Shown: one piece after another, positions 7,283-15,130 of the stretch
Numbering within the stretch: position 1 is the stretch's first letter
Layout: each line of letters opens with the position of its first letter
Origin: CAYMRB01 sp964392615
GTDB lineage: Bacteria; Planctomycetota; UBA8108
NCBI GenBank assembly: GCA_964392615.1
Contig: CAYMRB010000132.1
Coordinates: 1-21,444, forward strand
Reading direction: 5' to 3'
DNA: 21,444 nucleotides
The notes under the pieces: model-generated
Database searches by the model: none
Told to the model about the DNA's origin: nothing
The model's input: the letters and a program-made list of their open reading frames with translations, nothing else
Made by a program: the position numbers and the translations under genes

Positions 7283-9336
7283 TGGCGAACGGAGCGATTG
7301 CGTGGGGGAAGCGACTTCTGAACGTGGCGGGCTTGAGCTCGAGCGCCTCTCGCGTCCCCGCCGACGAGCCGCGCATCGCGCCGGTTCACGGCGCCTCGGA
7401 GGTGACGCACGACCGTGTCGAGGTGATCGGTGGCTTCTGGGGTCAGCGTCTGAAGACGCACTGCGAGGTGACGGTTCCGCATGCGCTAGACTGCCTCGAG
7501 CGAGGCGGGCACATGACGAACTTCGACAAGGCGGCCGGGACGTTCGACGGACCGCTGCGCGGTCATCACGCGTTCGACTCCGATCTGCACAAGGCGCTCG
7601 AGGGCGCGATGTACTCGTTGCAGCACCGGGCCAACGCGACACTGTTGCGGCGCGTCGATGGAATCGTCGACCGCGTTCTGGCGGCGCAGCAGGACGACGG
7701 CTTCCTGATCTCGTGCTACATCGTGCGCGATTCGGACAAGCGGTGGCAGGAGCTGCGGTTGGAGCACCAGCTGTACAACGCCGGTCACTTCTTCGAGATG
7801 GCCGTCGAGCACCATCGAGTGACCGGGCAGACGAAGGTGCTCGACGCCGCGATGCGCTTCGCCGATCACATCGGTGGCGTGTTCGGACCGGGCAAGCGAT
7901 ACGACGTCGGCGGGCACGAGGAGGTCGAGCTCGCGCTGGTCAAGCTCTACCGCGCGACCGGGAAGCGTCGTTACCTCGAGCTGTCGCGGTTCTTTCTCGA
8001 CGAGCGCGGTCACGCTCACGGGGGCGAGCGCAAACCGCTCGACCCAAAGAGCGTCTCAAAGGAGCTGCCGAAGTTCGATCCGCCGCTGACAGCGGATCAG
8101 CGCCGCGTCTTTCGACGCGCGCGCAACAGCATTCGCAACGGCCGCATGCAGGACCACAAGCCGCTGGTCGATCAGGCTGTTGCCGTCGGCCATGCGGTGC
8201 GAGCCGGGTACATCTACTCGGCGATGGCCGACATCGCGCGGTTCATGAACGCCCCCGACTACCGTCGCGCGGTCGGACGGCTGTGGCGCGATGTCGTGAC
8301 GTGCAAGCTGTACATCACCGGCAGCCTCGGCACGGCGCAGTACCACGACGAGGGTTTCGGCGATCCGTACCTGCTGCCGAACAGGACGTACTGCGAGTCG
8401 TGTGCGGGAATAGCGCACGTGTTCTGGCAGCACCGCATGGCGCTGCTCGAGAAGGACGCGCGGTATGCCGACGTGATGGAGCTCGCACTCTACAACGGGG
8501 CGATCTCCGGAATCGCGCTCACCGGCGATCGATTCTTCTATCAGAACCCTCTCGAGAGCAAGGGAGCGCAGCGGCGATCGTGGATCGGGCTCGCGTGCTG
8601 CCCCACGAACCTGACACGGATCATCCCGCAGGTCGGCGGCCTGGCGTATGCGCGAGACGGGCGAGACGTATACGTCAACCTGTACCTCGCCGGTAAGGCG
8701 TCGATCGAAGTCGGCGAGGGCAAAGAACGCACGACGATCGAGTTGACGCAGGAGACGGACTATCCGTGGGAAGGGCGCGTGCGGATGACGATCGCGCCGC
8801 AGAAGCCGTGCGAGTTCGCTCTGCGTCTGCGGATCCCGGGTTGGGCGCGTGGTCGTCCCGTGCCGAGCGATCTGTACCGTTTCGCAGATCCGCGGGCGTC
8901 CGCGGTAGCGTTGAAGGTCAACGACCACGCGATGGGAGCCACGGCGCAGGCCGACGGCTACGCCCTCATGCGGCGTCGATGGACCCGCGGCGACGTCGTC
9001 GAGATCGACCTGCCAATGGCGCCGCGTCGAGTGCTCGCGCACGAGAACATCGAGGCGGATCGGGGCAAGGTCGCGCTGATGCGGGGGCCGATCGTGTATT
9101 GCCTCGAGGGCGTCGACCATCCCGGCGTCGATGTTCTGAACGTGACGTTGCCTCGATCCGCCGAGCTGATCGCGGAGCACCGTGAGAATCTGCTCGGCGG
9201 GGTGACGGTCCTTCGCGCCTCGGGGCGGCATTCCACGACAGGCGTGAGCTTGACCGCGGTGCCGTATCACACGTGGGAGAACCGCGAGCGGGGGGCGATG
9301 AGGGTGTGGGTCGGCGAGGCGGACAACGTTCGGTAG
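7282..9336 (+). CDS. GH127 (DUF1680) beta-L-arabinofuranosidase-like enzyme, no clear signal peptide
   Basis: A 684-residue protein closer to the classical HypBA1-type GH127 than its upstream partner. E372 and C374 (TYCESC) with C439-C440 (LACCPTN) form the expected Zn site, C439 or its partner being the nucleophile. E357 (HDEGFGDPYLLPN) sits where the acid/base Glu of HypBA1 is expected. Other family motifs are YNGAISGIAL, FFYQNPLES and RGPIVYCLEGVD. The N-terminus (MANGAIAWGKRLLNVAG) is not a convincing signal peptide, so it may work in the cytoplasm on short arabinosides made by the secreted partner. The start is the ATG in TGATG (7280-7284), with an AAAAGG ribosome site at 7270-7275. A nominal earlier ATG at 7255 in the same frame would overlap the upstream gene further and is less likely. 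Expected reaction: release of beta-L-arabinofuranose; the linkage cannot be read from sequence. Confidence 0.9.
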   Translation: MANGAIAWGKRLLNVAGLSSSASRVPADEPRIAPVHGASEVTHDRVEVIGGFWGQRLKTHCEVTVPHALDCLERGGHMTNFDKAAGTFDGPLRGHHAFDSDLHKALEGAMYSLQHRANATLLRRVDGIVDRVLAAQQDDGFLISCYIVRDSDKRWQELRLEHQLYNAGHFFEMAVEHHRVTGQTKVLDAAMRFADHIGGVFGPGKRYDVGGHEEVELALVKLYRATGKRRYLELSRFFLDERGHAHGGERKPLDPKSVSKELPKFDPPLTADQRRVFRRARNSIRNGRMQDHKPLVDQAVAVGHAVRAGYIYSAMADIARFMNAPDYRRAVGRLWRDVVTCKLYITGSLGTAQYHDEGFGDPYLLPNRTYCESCAGIAHVFWQHRMALLEKDARYADVMELALYNGAISGIALTGDRFFYQNPLESKGAQRRSWIGLACCPTNLTRIIPQVGGLAYARDGRDVYVNLYLAGKASIEVGEGKERTTIELTQETDYPWEGRVRMTIAPQKPCEFALRLRIPGWARGRPVPSDLYRFADPRASAVALKVNDHAMGATAQADGYALMRRRWTRGDVVEIDLPMAPRRVLAHENIEADRGKVALMRGPIVYCLEGVDHPGVDVLNVTLPRSAELIAEHRENLLGGVTVLRASGRHSTTGVSLTAVPYHTWENRERGAMRVWVGEADNVR

Positions 9337-9340
9337 AGAC

Positions 9341-9357
9341 GGGAGGTCGCCCCTCCC
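9341..9357 (+). terminator. GC-rich hairpin just after the GH127 pair
   Basis: GGGAGG (9341-9346) pairs perfectly with CCTCCC (9352-9357) across a 5-nt loop, starting 4 bp after the stop codon. There is no following T-run, so it is a weak candidate for an intrinsic terminator; it may instead protect the 3' end of the mRNA. It is the only compact structure in the 115 bp before the cytochrome gene. Confidence 0.35.
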
Positions 9358-9451
9358 TGTGCTCAGCTGGCTTTCCGAACTCGCTCGTGGCTCGGCTTCG
9401 CCTATCATCGTCCGATCAGGTCTCAGAGCCCGCTAGCCGACCGACATCCGT

Positions 9452-12250
9452 ATGTGTGCAACAGAGAGGCGATTCTTGTCCGTGTTCATCCGCAACCTCC
9501 CCGTCGCGTTCGCGACGCTCGTACTTGTCACCACGGCGCTCGCCGCTCCCCCGAGCCACCCGGCGATTCCCGGTCTGAACCGCGCCGGGCTCGATCCGCG
9601 TCTGCGCGGCAGGGTTCTGATCGGCGAGTTAGGCTGTGCCTCGTGCCACGATGCCGACGCGACGATTCGCAGCAAGAGCGCTCCCGACCTGTCGATGGTC
9701 GGCGGTCGTGTCGCCCCCGAGTACCTCGCGGAGTTCATCGCGCGGCCGCGGGAGACCGAACCCGGGACCACGATGCCCGATGTCCTCCGGCCACAGGCTC
9801 TTGCCGCCGTCGGCGTCGCAACGCGCGAGGAAGCCGCGGACGCGCTGACGCACTTCCTCGTTTCCCTCGGCGACCGGGAGTTCTCGGTCCAGGCGCCGGA
9901 CGCGATCGCCGCGCGGGAGGGAAAGGAGCTCTACCAGTCGATCGGCTGTGTCGCGTGTCACTCGCCACGGGACGACGACGGTAACGAGCTCTTCGACAAC
10001 GATGGCTCCGTTCCGCTGCGCGGACTGCACCGCAAGTACAGCGTGGCGTCGTTGACCGCCTTCCTCGAATCTCCGCACGAGACGCGACCCGCCGGACGGA
10101 TGCCGGATTTCCAGCTCACGCCGATCGAGGCGCATCGAATTGCGAGCTACTTGACCGCGGACGCACGCGTCTCGGGGCCGCTTCGATACACGGTATTCCT
10201 CGAGCGCATGGAGGAGGGGCTCGATCGACTCGCCGGCAAGGAGCACCGCTCCGGGCTGACTAGCGGTTTCGATCTGCGCGACTTCGAGGAGCTGGGCGAA
10301 GATTTCGCGATCGAGTTCGCCGGCTACGTCGAGATTGCGCGTGCCGGCACGTACTCCTTTGCGTTCGAGTGCAATCACGTCGGGCGGCTGCAGATCGAAG
10401 GGAGTCGGCTCATCGACCTCGACCGGCCGGGCAGTCGACTCGCGAGTATCGAGCTGACCGCCGGACTTCACGCGATCGAGCTCGTCTACTTGCACACGCA
10501 GGGGCAGCCCAAGCTCGACCTGCAGATGTCCGGGCCGGGCATCGCGCGCGGTCGATTGCCATCTTCGATGTTGCGATCGGAACGGTCGCCGCCGCCCGCT
10601 CGAGTGCCTTTCGTCATCGACGCCTCAAAGGCCGCGCGCGGCAAGTCACTGTTCAGCGAACTCGGGTGCGCTCGCTGTCACCAGGGCGTCGCGGAGAGCC
10701 CGGACTCGACCCTGCGGGCGTTGCCGCCGCTATCCGCCGTCGATTCGCGTAAGGGCTGCCTGTCCGGAGAGGCGGGCGTCTGGCCCTCGTTTGATCTCGC
10801 TTCGGATCAGGTCGGCGCGATTCGCACGGCGCTCGCTGCGCCGAAGTACGTGCCGGCTCCCGAGGAGGAGGTCCGCGCGACGCTCGCGACGTTCAACTGC
10901 ATCGGGTGCCATAGGCGAGGTGATTGGGGCGGGATCGCGGAGAGCCGCAACGACTACTACCTCACCGAGGATCCGAACCTTGGCGAGACCGGCCGCATTC
11001 CCCCACCGCTGACGGGCGTCGGTGCCAAGATCCAGCATGAGTGGATGCGCACGACGCTCGCCGGCGGTCAAAACCTTCGCCTCTACATGTCGATGCGCAT
11101 GCCCGGGTTCGGAGCCGACAACGTGGGCCACCTCGCGGATCTGTTCGCGCAGCTCGACGAGGTGCCCGCTGCGAGCTTCGACCCGCTGCCCAAGAGTCGT
11201 CAGGAGGCAAACGCGATCCGCGGCATCGGCCGCGAGCTCGTCGGCGACAAGGGGATGAGCTGCATCACGTGTCACACATTCCGCGGCCGCGGATCGGGCA
11301 CGATGGCCGCGCTCGACATCGTCGAGAAGACGGGTGAACGCCTGCGGCCGGAGTGGTTCCACTACTACCTGCTCGAGCCGGTGCGCTACCGTCCGGACAC
11401 GATCATGCCGCAGTTCTTCCCGGATGGCGAGTCGATCTTCCCGAAGATCGCCGACGGGGACACGAGGCGGCAGATCGCGGCGATCTGGTACTACCTCGCG
11501 GAGGGACGCAATACCGGCGCGCCGAGGGGGCTTCGGAGACCGTCGATGGAGATCGTCGTCGGCGATGAAACGGTGATGCTCCGTCGCGCCGTGCACGATA
11601 CCGGCAAGCGCGGCATCAGCGTCGGGTATCCTCTGCACGTGAGCTTGACGTTTGACGCGGAAGCCGTCTGCATGAACCAGATCTGGCGCGGCCGGTTCGT
11701 CGATCCCGGCGGCGTCTGGCTCGGTCAAGGCAGCGGCCGAGCGGGAATCTTGTCGCGCGATCGAATCCGGTTGGGCAAGGGGCCTCCGTTCGCCGAGCTG
11801 CGGGACGCGACGACGCCGTGGCCCACCGCGACGAGCCGGGAGCTCGGCATCCGGTTCAAGGGATACGAGCTCGACAACGCACGACGGCCGACCTTCTTGT
11901 ACGTGTGGGGTGACATGCGGATCGTGGACAAGCCCGTCGATCGAAGCGACGAGCGCGTCGGTGGCGGCTACATCGAGCGCACGCTGACGCTGCGCGGCAG
12001 TGGAGATCGCACGGTCTGGTTCCGAGTCGCCGTCGGTACCGACCTCGAGGAAGTCGACGATGGCAAGGTCGCCATCGACAAGAGAATCACGGTCTCGGCG
12101 GCGAGAAGGTCCGACGACGCTTCCTCGCGGCCGGTCGCGTGTCGCATTCGCGCCTCGGCGAAGGATCGCGAGGTCATCGTGCCGCTGGAGATTCGCAACG
12201 GAGAGGCGACGCTCGTTCTCGAGTACCGCTGGCTGAAGGAGCCCGAATGA
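9452..12250 (+). CDS. Exported pentahaem cytochrome c with PA14-like insert
   Basis: Up to 932 residues. Five CxxCH haem c sites lie at 62-66, 166-170, 406-410, 483-487 and 604-608. Candidate distal methionines follow several domains (TTMPD at 106-110, GRMPDF at 215-220, RMPGF at 549-553, IMPQFFPDG at 651-659). Between haem domains two and three, about residues 243-365 form a beta-rich PA14-like domain (GYVEIARAGTYSFAFE, LTAGLHAIELVYLHTQG), a fold often involved in carbohydrate binding. The region after 695 is a beta-rich domain of unknown function. A signal peptide (about 11-32) directs it to the periplasm. Its stop overlaps the start of a beta-propeller dehydrogenase, so it is probably that enzyme's electron acceptor. 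The nominal ATG (9452) lacks a ribosome site. A TTG at 9476, 6 nt after GAGAGG, gives a cleaner signal peptide and may be the true start. Electron acceptor downstream unknown. Confidence 0.88.
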   Translation: MCATERRFLSVFIRNLPVAFATLVLVTTALAAPPSHPAIPGLNRAGLDPRLRGRVLIGELGCASCHDADATIRSKSAPDLSMVGGRVAPEYLAEFIARPRETEPGTTMPDVLRPQALAAVGVATREEAADALTHFLVSLGDREFSVQAPDAIAAREGKELYQSIGCVACHSPRDDDGNELFDNDGSVPLRGLHRKYSVASLTAFLESPHETRPAGRMPDFQLTPIEAHRIASYLTADARVSGPLRYTVFLERMEEGLDRLAGKEHRSGLTSGFDLRDFEELGEDFAIEFAGYVEIARAGTYSFAFECNHVGRLQIEGSRLIDLDRPGSRLASIELTAGLHAIELVYLHTQGQPKLDLQMSGPGIARGRLPSSMLRSERSPPPARVPFVIDASKAARGKSLFSELGCARCHQGVAESPDSTLRALPPLSAVDSRKGCLSGEAGVWPSFDLASDQVGAIRTALAAPKYVPAPEEEVRATLATFNCIGCHRRGDWGGIAESRNDYYLTEDPNLGETGRIPPPLTGVGAKIQHEWMRTTLAGGQNLRLYMSMRMPGFGADNVGHLADLFAQLDEVPAASFDPLPKSRQEANAIRGIGRELVGDKGMSCITCHTFRGRGSGTMAALDIVEKTGERLRPEWFHYYLLEPVRYRPDTIMPQFFPDGESIFPKIADGDTRRQIAAIWYYLAEGRNTGAPRGLRRPSMEIVVGDETVMLRRAVHDTGKRGISVGYPLHVSLTFDAEAVCMNQIWRGRFVDPGGVWLGQGSGRAGILSRDRIRLGKGPPFAELRDATTPWPTATSRELGIRFKGYELDNARRPTFLYVWGDMRIVDKPVDRSDERVGGGYIERTLTLRGSGDRTVWFRVAVGTDLEEVDDGKVAIDKRITVSAARRSDDASSRPVACRIRASAKDREVIVPLEIRNGEATLVLEYRWLKEPE
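9464..9469 (+). promoter_or_regulatory. Ribosome site favouring a TTG start for the cytochrome gene
   Basis: GAGAGG lies 6 nt before TTG 9476, the ninth codon of the nominal frame. Starting there gives MSVFIRNLPVAFATLVLVTT, a typical signal peptide, instead of an eight-residue charged extension. The ATG at 9452 has no such site in front of it. Confidence 0.4.
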
Positions 12251-13746
12251 TGTCGCAACGAGCCGCATCTCTTGTCTTGACGCTCGCGGCGCTCGTCTTG
12301 TTGGCGGCGACCGCGCGCTCGCAGCCGCTCGGCGATCGCTGGGGCACCGCAGAGGCCGAGGCGGAGTTCTACCGCATCGTCGACTTGCCGTTCGACGAGG
12401 AGCTCGCGATCGAGGTCGGCAGCTTCGATGTGACACCGGACGGCCGACTCGCGGTCGGCACGCGTCGCGGGGAGATCCTCCTCGTCACAGGCGCGTTCGA
12501 CAAGCGTCCGCACTTGCGCTTCCAGCGCTTTGCCGAAGGCCTCGATGAGGTGTTCGGGCTCGGGTACCGCGACGGCTCGTTCTACGTGACACAGCAGTCC
12601 GAGGTCTCGCGCATCACCGACGTCGACGGTGACGGCCGCGCCGATCGCTTCGAGACCTTGAGCGACGAGTGGGGCTTCGAGAACTACCACGAGTTCTCCT
12701 GGGGCTCGCGTCCGGATTCCGATGGCTGCGTCTGGGTCGTGCTCGGCCTGTCGAGTTCGTACCACTACCGCGCGCTCTTCCGCGGTTGGTGCATGAAAGT
12801 GACGCCCGACGGAAAGACGATTCCGATCGCCAGCGGTATCCGTAGCGCGGGCGGAATCGGACCGAACGAGCACGGCGTCATGTTCTACACCGAGAGCCAA
12901 GGGCCGTGGAACGGCTCGTGCTCGCTGAAGCACCTCGAGCCGGGCGGTTTCATGGGGCATCCGATCTCCTTCGACGCCTATCAGTTCGCTCCCGAGATGG
13001 GCCCGCGGCCGATCGAGCCGGAGAGCGGCTCGCGACTGCTTACCGAATCGAAGCGGGTGAAGCAGCTGGTGCCATACGCGGTCGTGTTCCCATATCGCAA
13101 GATGGGACAGTCGATCTCCGGATTTCGCGTCGACCGCACGGGTGGCAAGTTCGGGCCGTTCGAAGGTCAGATCTTCGTCGGAGACTATAGTCTGAGCATC
13201 GTGCTACGCGCGACGACCGAGAAGGTCAACGGCGTCTGGCAGGGCGCGTGCTATCCGTTTCGCGAGGGGCTCGGCACAGGCATTCTGGCCGTGCAGTTCT
13301 CGCCGAACGGCTACCTGGTCACAGGCGGCACGAATCGCGGCTGGCCTGTCCGCGGCAGTCGGCAGTACGCGCTCGAGCGCCTCGAATGGACCGGCAAGAT
13401 GCCGTTCGAGATCAAGCGCATCACGATCCGGCCACGAGGCTTCTTCCTCGAGTTCACGAAGCCGGTCGATCCGACCGTTGCGTCAAAGCCCGAGGTGTAC
13501 GACATCATCGACTACACGCACGTGTTTCAGAAACACTACGGAAGTCCGGAGGTCGATCTGGGCGAGAGGAAGGTCGAAGCCGTCGACGTGTCGCCGGATG
13601 GCCTGAGCGTGCAATTGAGGCTCGATCAGCTCGTGCAGGGGCACGTGCACGAGTTCGATCTGTCGGACATGCGATCCGCCGACGGGCGCAGCCTCGTGCA
13701 CGCCAAGGCTTACTACACCGTCAACGAGATTCCGCGCAAGGAGTGA
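12247..13746 (+). CDS. Exported beta-propeller dehydrogenase (DUF7133/sorbosone dehydrogenase-like)
   Basis: About 499 residues with a signal peptide (hydrophobic 9-21, cleavage near 25). The beta-propeller region resembles the membrane-bound dehydrogenase domain of PVC proteins, related to soluble aldose/L-sorbosone dehydrogenases. Visible repeats include FDVTPDGRLAVGTRRGEIL (60-78), EGLDEVFGLGYRDGSFYV (97-114), SRITDVDGDGRADRFE (121-136) and SGFRVDRTGGKFGPFEGQIFVGDY. The DVDGDGRAD segment is a likely Ca-binding loop. Unlike many relatives it carries no CxxCH of its own; the haems are in the coupled upstream gene. A quinone cofactor such as PQQ is expected for some relatives but is not proven here. 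The reading frames overlap at ATGATG, with AAGGAG at 12236-12241 placed 5 nt before the first ATG and 8 nt before the second, so either 12247 or 12250 may be used. Likely role: periplasmic oxidation of a released sugar, passing electrons to the cytochrome. Confidence 0.8.
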   Translation: MMSQRAASLVLTLAALVLLAATARSQPLGDRWGTAEAEAEFYRIVDLPFDEELAIEVGSFDVTPDGRLAVGTRRGEILLVTGAFDKRPHLRFQRFAEGLDEVFGLGYRDGSFYVTQQSEVSRITDVDGDGRADRFETLSDEWGFENYHEFSWGSRPDSDGCVWVVLGLSSSYHYRALFRGWCMKVTPDGKTIPIASGIRSAGGIGPNEHGVMFYTESQGPWNGSCSLKHLEPGGFMGHPISFDAYQFAPEMGPRPIEPESGSRLLTESKRVKQLVPYAVVFPYRKMGQSISGFRVDRTGGKFGPFEGQIFVGDYSLSIVLRATTEKVNGVWQGACYPFREGLGTGILAVQFSPNGYLVTGGTNRGWPVRGSRQYALERLEWTGKMPFEIKRITIRPRGFFLEFTKPVDPTVASKPEVYDIIDYTHVFQKHYGSPEVDLGERKVEAVDVSPDGLSVQLRLDQLVQGHVHEFDLSDMRSADGRSLVHAKAYYTVNEIPRKE

Positions 13747-13751
13747 GCTTC

Positions 13752-14990
13752 ATGACCTGTCACGTCAAGCTGACTGCACTGTTGCTCGTCGCATGCGCCT
13801 CCCAGGTTCTTCTCGCCGACGAGAAGGCGAAGGGACCGGTCAAGGTGTTCATCCTGGCTGGCCAATCGAACATGGAGGGCAAGGCGCTCGCCAGCACGCT
13901 CGAGCCGGTCATCGCCGACGCGGCGACTCGTGAGCGATTCGCGCATCTGAAGTCGGGCGATGCGTGGGCCGTGCGGAAGGACGTGTGGGTGACGTTTCTC
14001 GATCGGCGGGCCAAGGGGCAGGAAGCTCCGCTGCACGGTCCGCTGAGCGTCGGATTCGGCGGACACAAGCTCGGACGCGACGCGAGCGGCAAGAAGCGAC
14101 CGCTGCCGTCCATCGGACCCGAACTCGGCTTCGGCAACGCTGTGGGTGATCACTTCGATGAGCAGGTCCTGCTGATCAAGACAGCGTGGGGCGGCAAGAG
14201 CGTCCGAAGGGACTTCCGACCGCCGAGCGTCAAGCCGCCCGCGGACGAGATCGAGGCGTCGCTGGAGAAGGTTCGGAAGAAGAACCCGGACGCGACGCTC
14301 GAGACGGTGGCCGGGTCGTACGGCACGTACTACCGCAAGATGGTCGAGGAAGTCCGCAGGGTCCTCGATGACGTCGGCAAGTACTTTCCGAACTACGATG
14401 GGGACCGGGGCTACGAAATCGTCGGACTCGTGTGGTTCCAAGGATGGAACGACGGCGTTGGCCGTGGCAATCCCGAGTACGCTGGCCAGCTGGCCGGCCT
14501 GATTCGGGATGTGCGCAAGGACCTCGAGCGGCCGAATCTGCCTGTCGTCATCGGCGAGCTCGGCGTTGACGGCCCGGAGGCGAGCGGCTGGATCGCCACG
14601 TTCCGCGCGCAACAGGCCGCCGTTGCGGCGATGCCCGAGTTCAAGGGTACCGTTCGCCTCGCGAAGACGGGGCAGTACTGGCCAACCCATCCGAATCTCG
14701 ACGCGCAGTGGAGCGAGTTTCGCGCTGCGGCCAAGAAGAACCGCGACAAGCCCGCCGGCGACCCGACGAAGGTGTCGAGCGGCGAGTACTACCGGAAGAA
14801 CTGGGAGCAGCGCTTCGCGAGGGAGCTCTCGTACACGTCGGACCGGCGCTACCACTACAAGGGGTCGGGTCGGTGCTACTACGAGATGGGCGACGCGATG
14901 GCGCGGGCCATGCTCGGAATACTGTCGCCAGGGACCAAGTGCCGCCTTTCACAAATATCTGTGCATTCGAGCGGCATCTCCGCCCGCTGA
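13752..14990 (+). CDS. Exported SASA/DUF303-family carbohydrate acetylesterase
   Basis: A 412-residue SGNH-type hydrolase of the sialate O-acetylesterase (SASA/DUF303) family, which removes acetyl groups from carbohydrates. The signal peptide covers about residues 1-22. Block I, ILAGQSNMEG at 34-43, gives the nucleophile Ser39. WFQGWNDG at 228-235 corresponds to the WxQGExD block, with Trp-Asn in place of the usual Glu-x. H368 in the RRYHYKGSG segment, or a nearby His, is the likely catalytic base. AAGGAG at 13738-13743, inside the last codons of the dehydrogenase gene, sits 8 nt before the ATG; 5 bp separate the genes, so they are one operon. The last 17 residues (396-412) are encoded by the left arm and core edge of an inverted-repeat element, so the native C-terminus was probably replaced. 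The catalytic core ends before that and should be intact. Expected substrate here: acetylated pectin or hemicellulose fragments. Confidence 0.88.
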   Translation: MTCHVKLTALLLVACASQVLLADEKAKGPVKVFILAGQSNMEGKALASTLEPVIADAATRERFAHLKSGDAWAVRKDVWVTFLDRRAKGQEAPLHGPLSVGFGGHKLGRDASGKKRPLPSIGPELGFGNAVGDHFDEQVLLIKTAWGGKSVRRDFRPPSVKPPADEIEASLEKVRKKNPDATLETVAGSYGTYYRKMVEEVRRVLDDVGKYFPNYDGDRGYEIVGLVWFQGWNDGVGRGNPEYAGQLAGLIRDVRKDLERPNLPVVIGELGVDGPEASGWIATFRAQQAAVAAMPEFKGTVRLAKTGQYWPTHPNLDAQWSEFRAAAKKNRDKPAGDPTKVSSGEYYRKNWEQRFARELSYTSDRRYHYKGSGRCYYEMGDAMARAMLGILSPGTKCRLSQISVHSSGISAR

Positions 14991-15101
14991 CTTCGTTGCG
15001 CTCAGTCGACTATGGGCCTCCGGCATGGACTCCTTCGCGCGCCTCGCCAGCGAACGAATCTGCTCGCTCGATATGCACAGATATTTGCGAAACACGGCAC
15101 T
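14938..15101. repeat. 164-bp inverted-repeat element (MITE-like)
   Basis: The left arm, 14938-14973 (36 nt), and the right arm, 15065-15101 (37 nt), are inverted copies matching at 33 positions, with three mismatches and one inserted base. The perfect shared core is CAAATATCTGTGCAT, notably AT-rich for this DNA. The outer ends are AGTGCCG and CGGCACT. The 91-bp centre has a second, weaker inverted match (GACTTCGTTGCGCT near 14989 against AGCGAACGAATC near 15047). No gene, transposase fragment or convincing target-site duplication is seen. It sits between the esterase and GH172 genes, encodes the last 17 esterase codons and the stop, and ends 16 bp before the GH172 ribosome site. As RNA it would form a long hairpin that could limit read-through. 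Confidence 0.7.
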
Positions 15102-15130
15102 AAGCAGACCTCGAAGTAGGAGCCTGAACG

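Noticed and set aside
4802..7642. A 946-codon open frame on the minus strand opposite the GH127 gene
   Set aside because: It mirrors the codon pattern of a well-supported GH127 gene, is Arg/Val/Ala-rich without motifs, and spans the gene boundary. It is an antisense artefact of high GC, as are the long frames at 1936-3663, 8056-9408 and 10730-12436.
13248..13751. Upstream extension of the esterase frame into the dehydrogenase gene
   Set aside because: The extension overlaps the propeller gene out of frame and is Arg-rich. The ATG at 13752 has AAGGAG at 8 nt and starts a signal peptide.
14930..15110. Target-site duplication flanking the inverted-repeat element
   Set aside because: The bases just outside the two arms (GGGACCA and AAGCAGA) do not match in direct orientation, so no duplication can be claimed.
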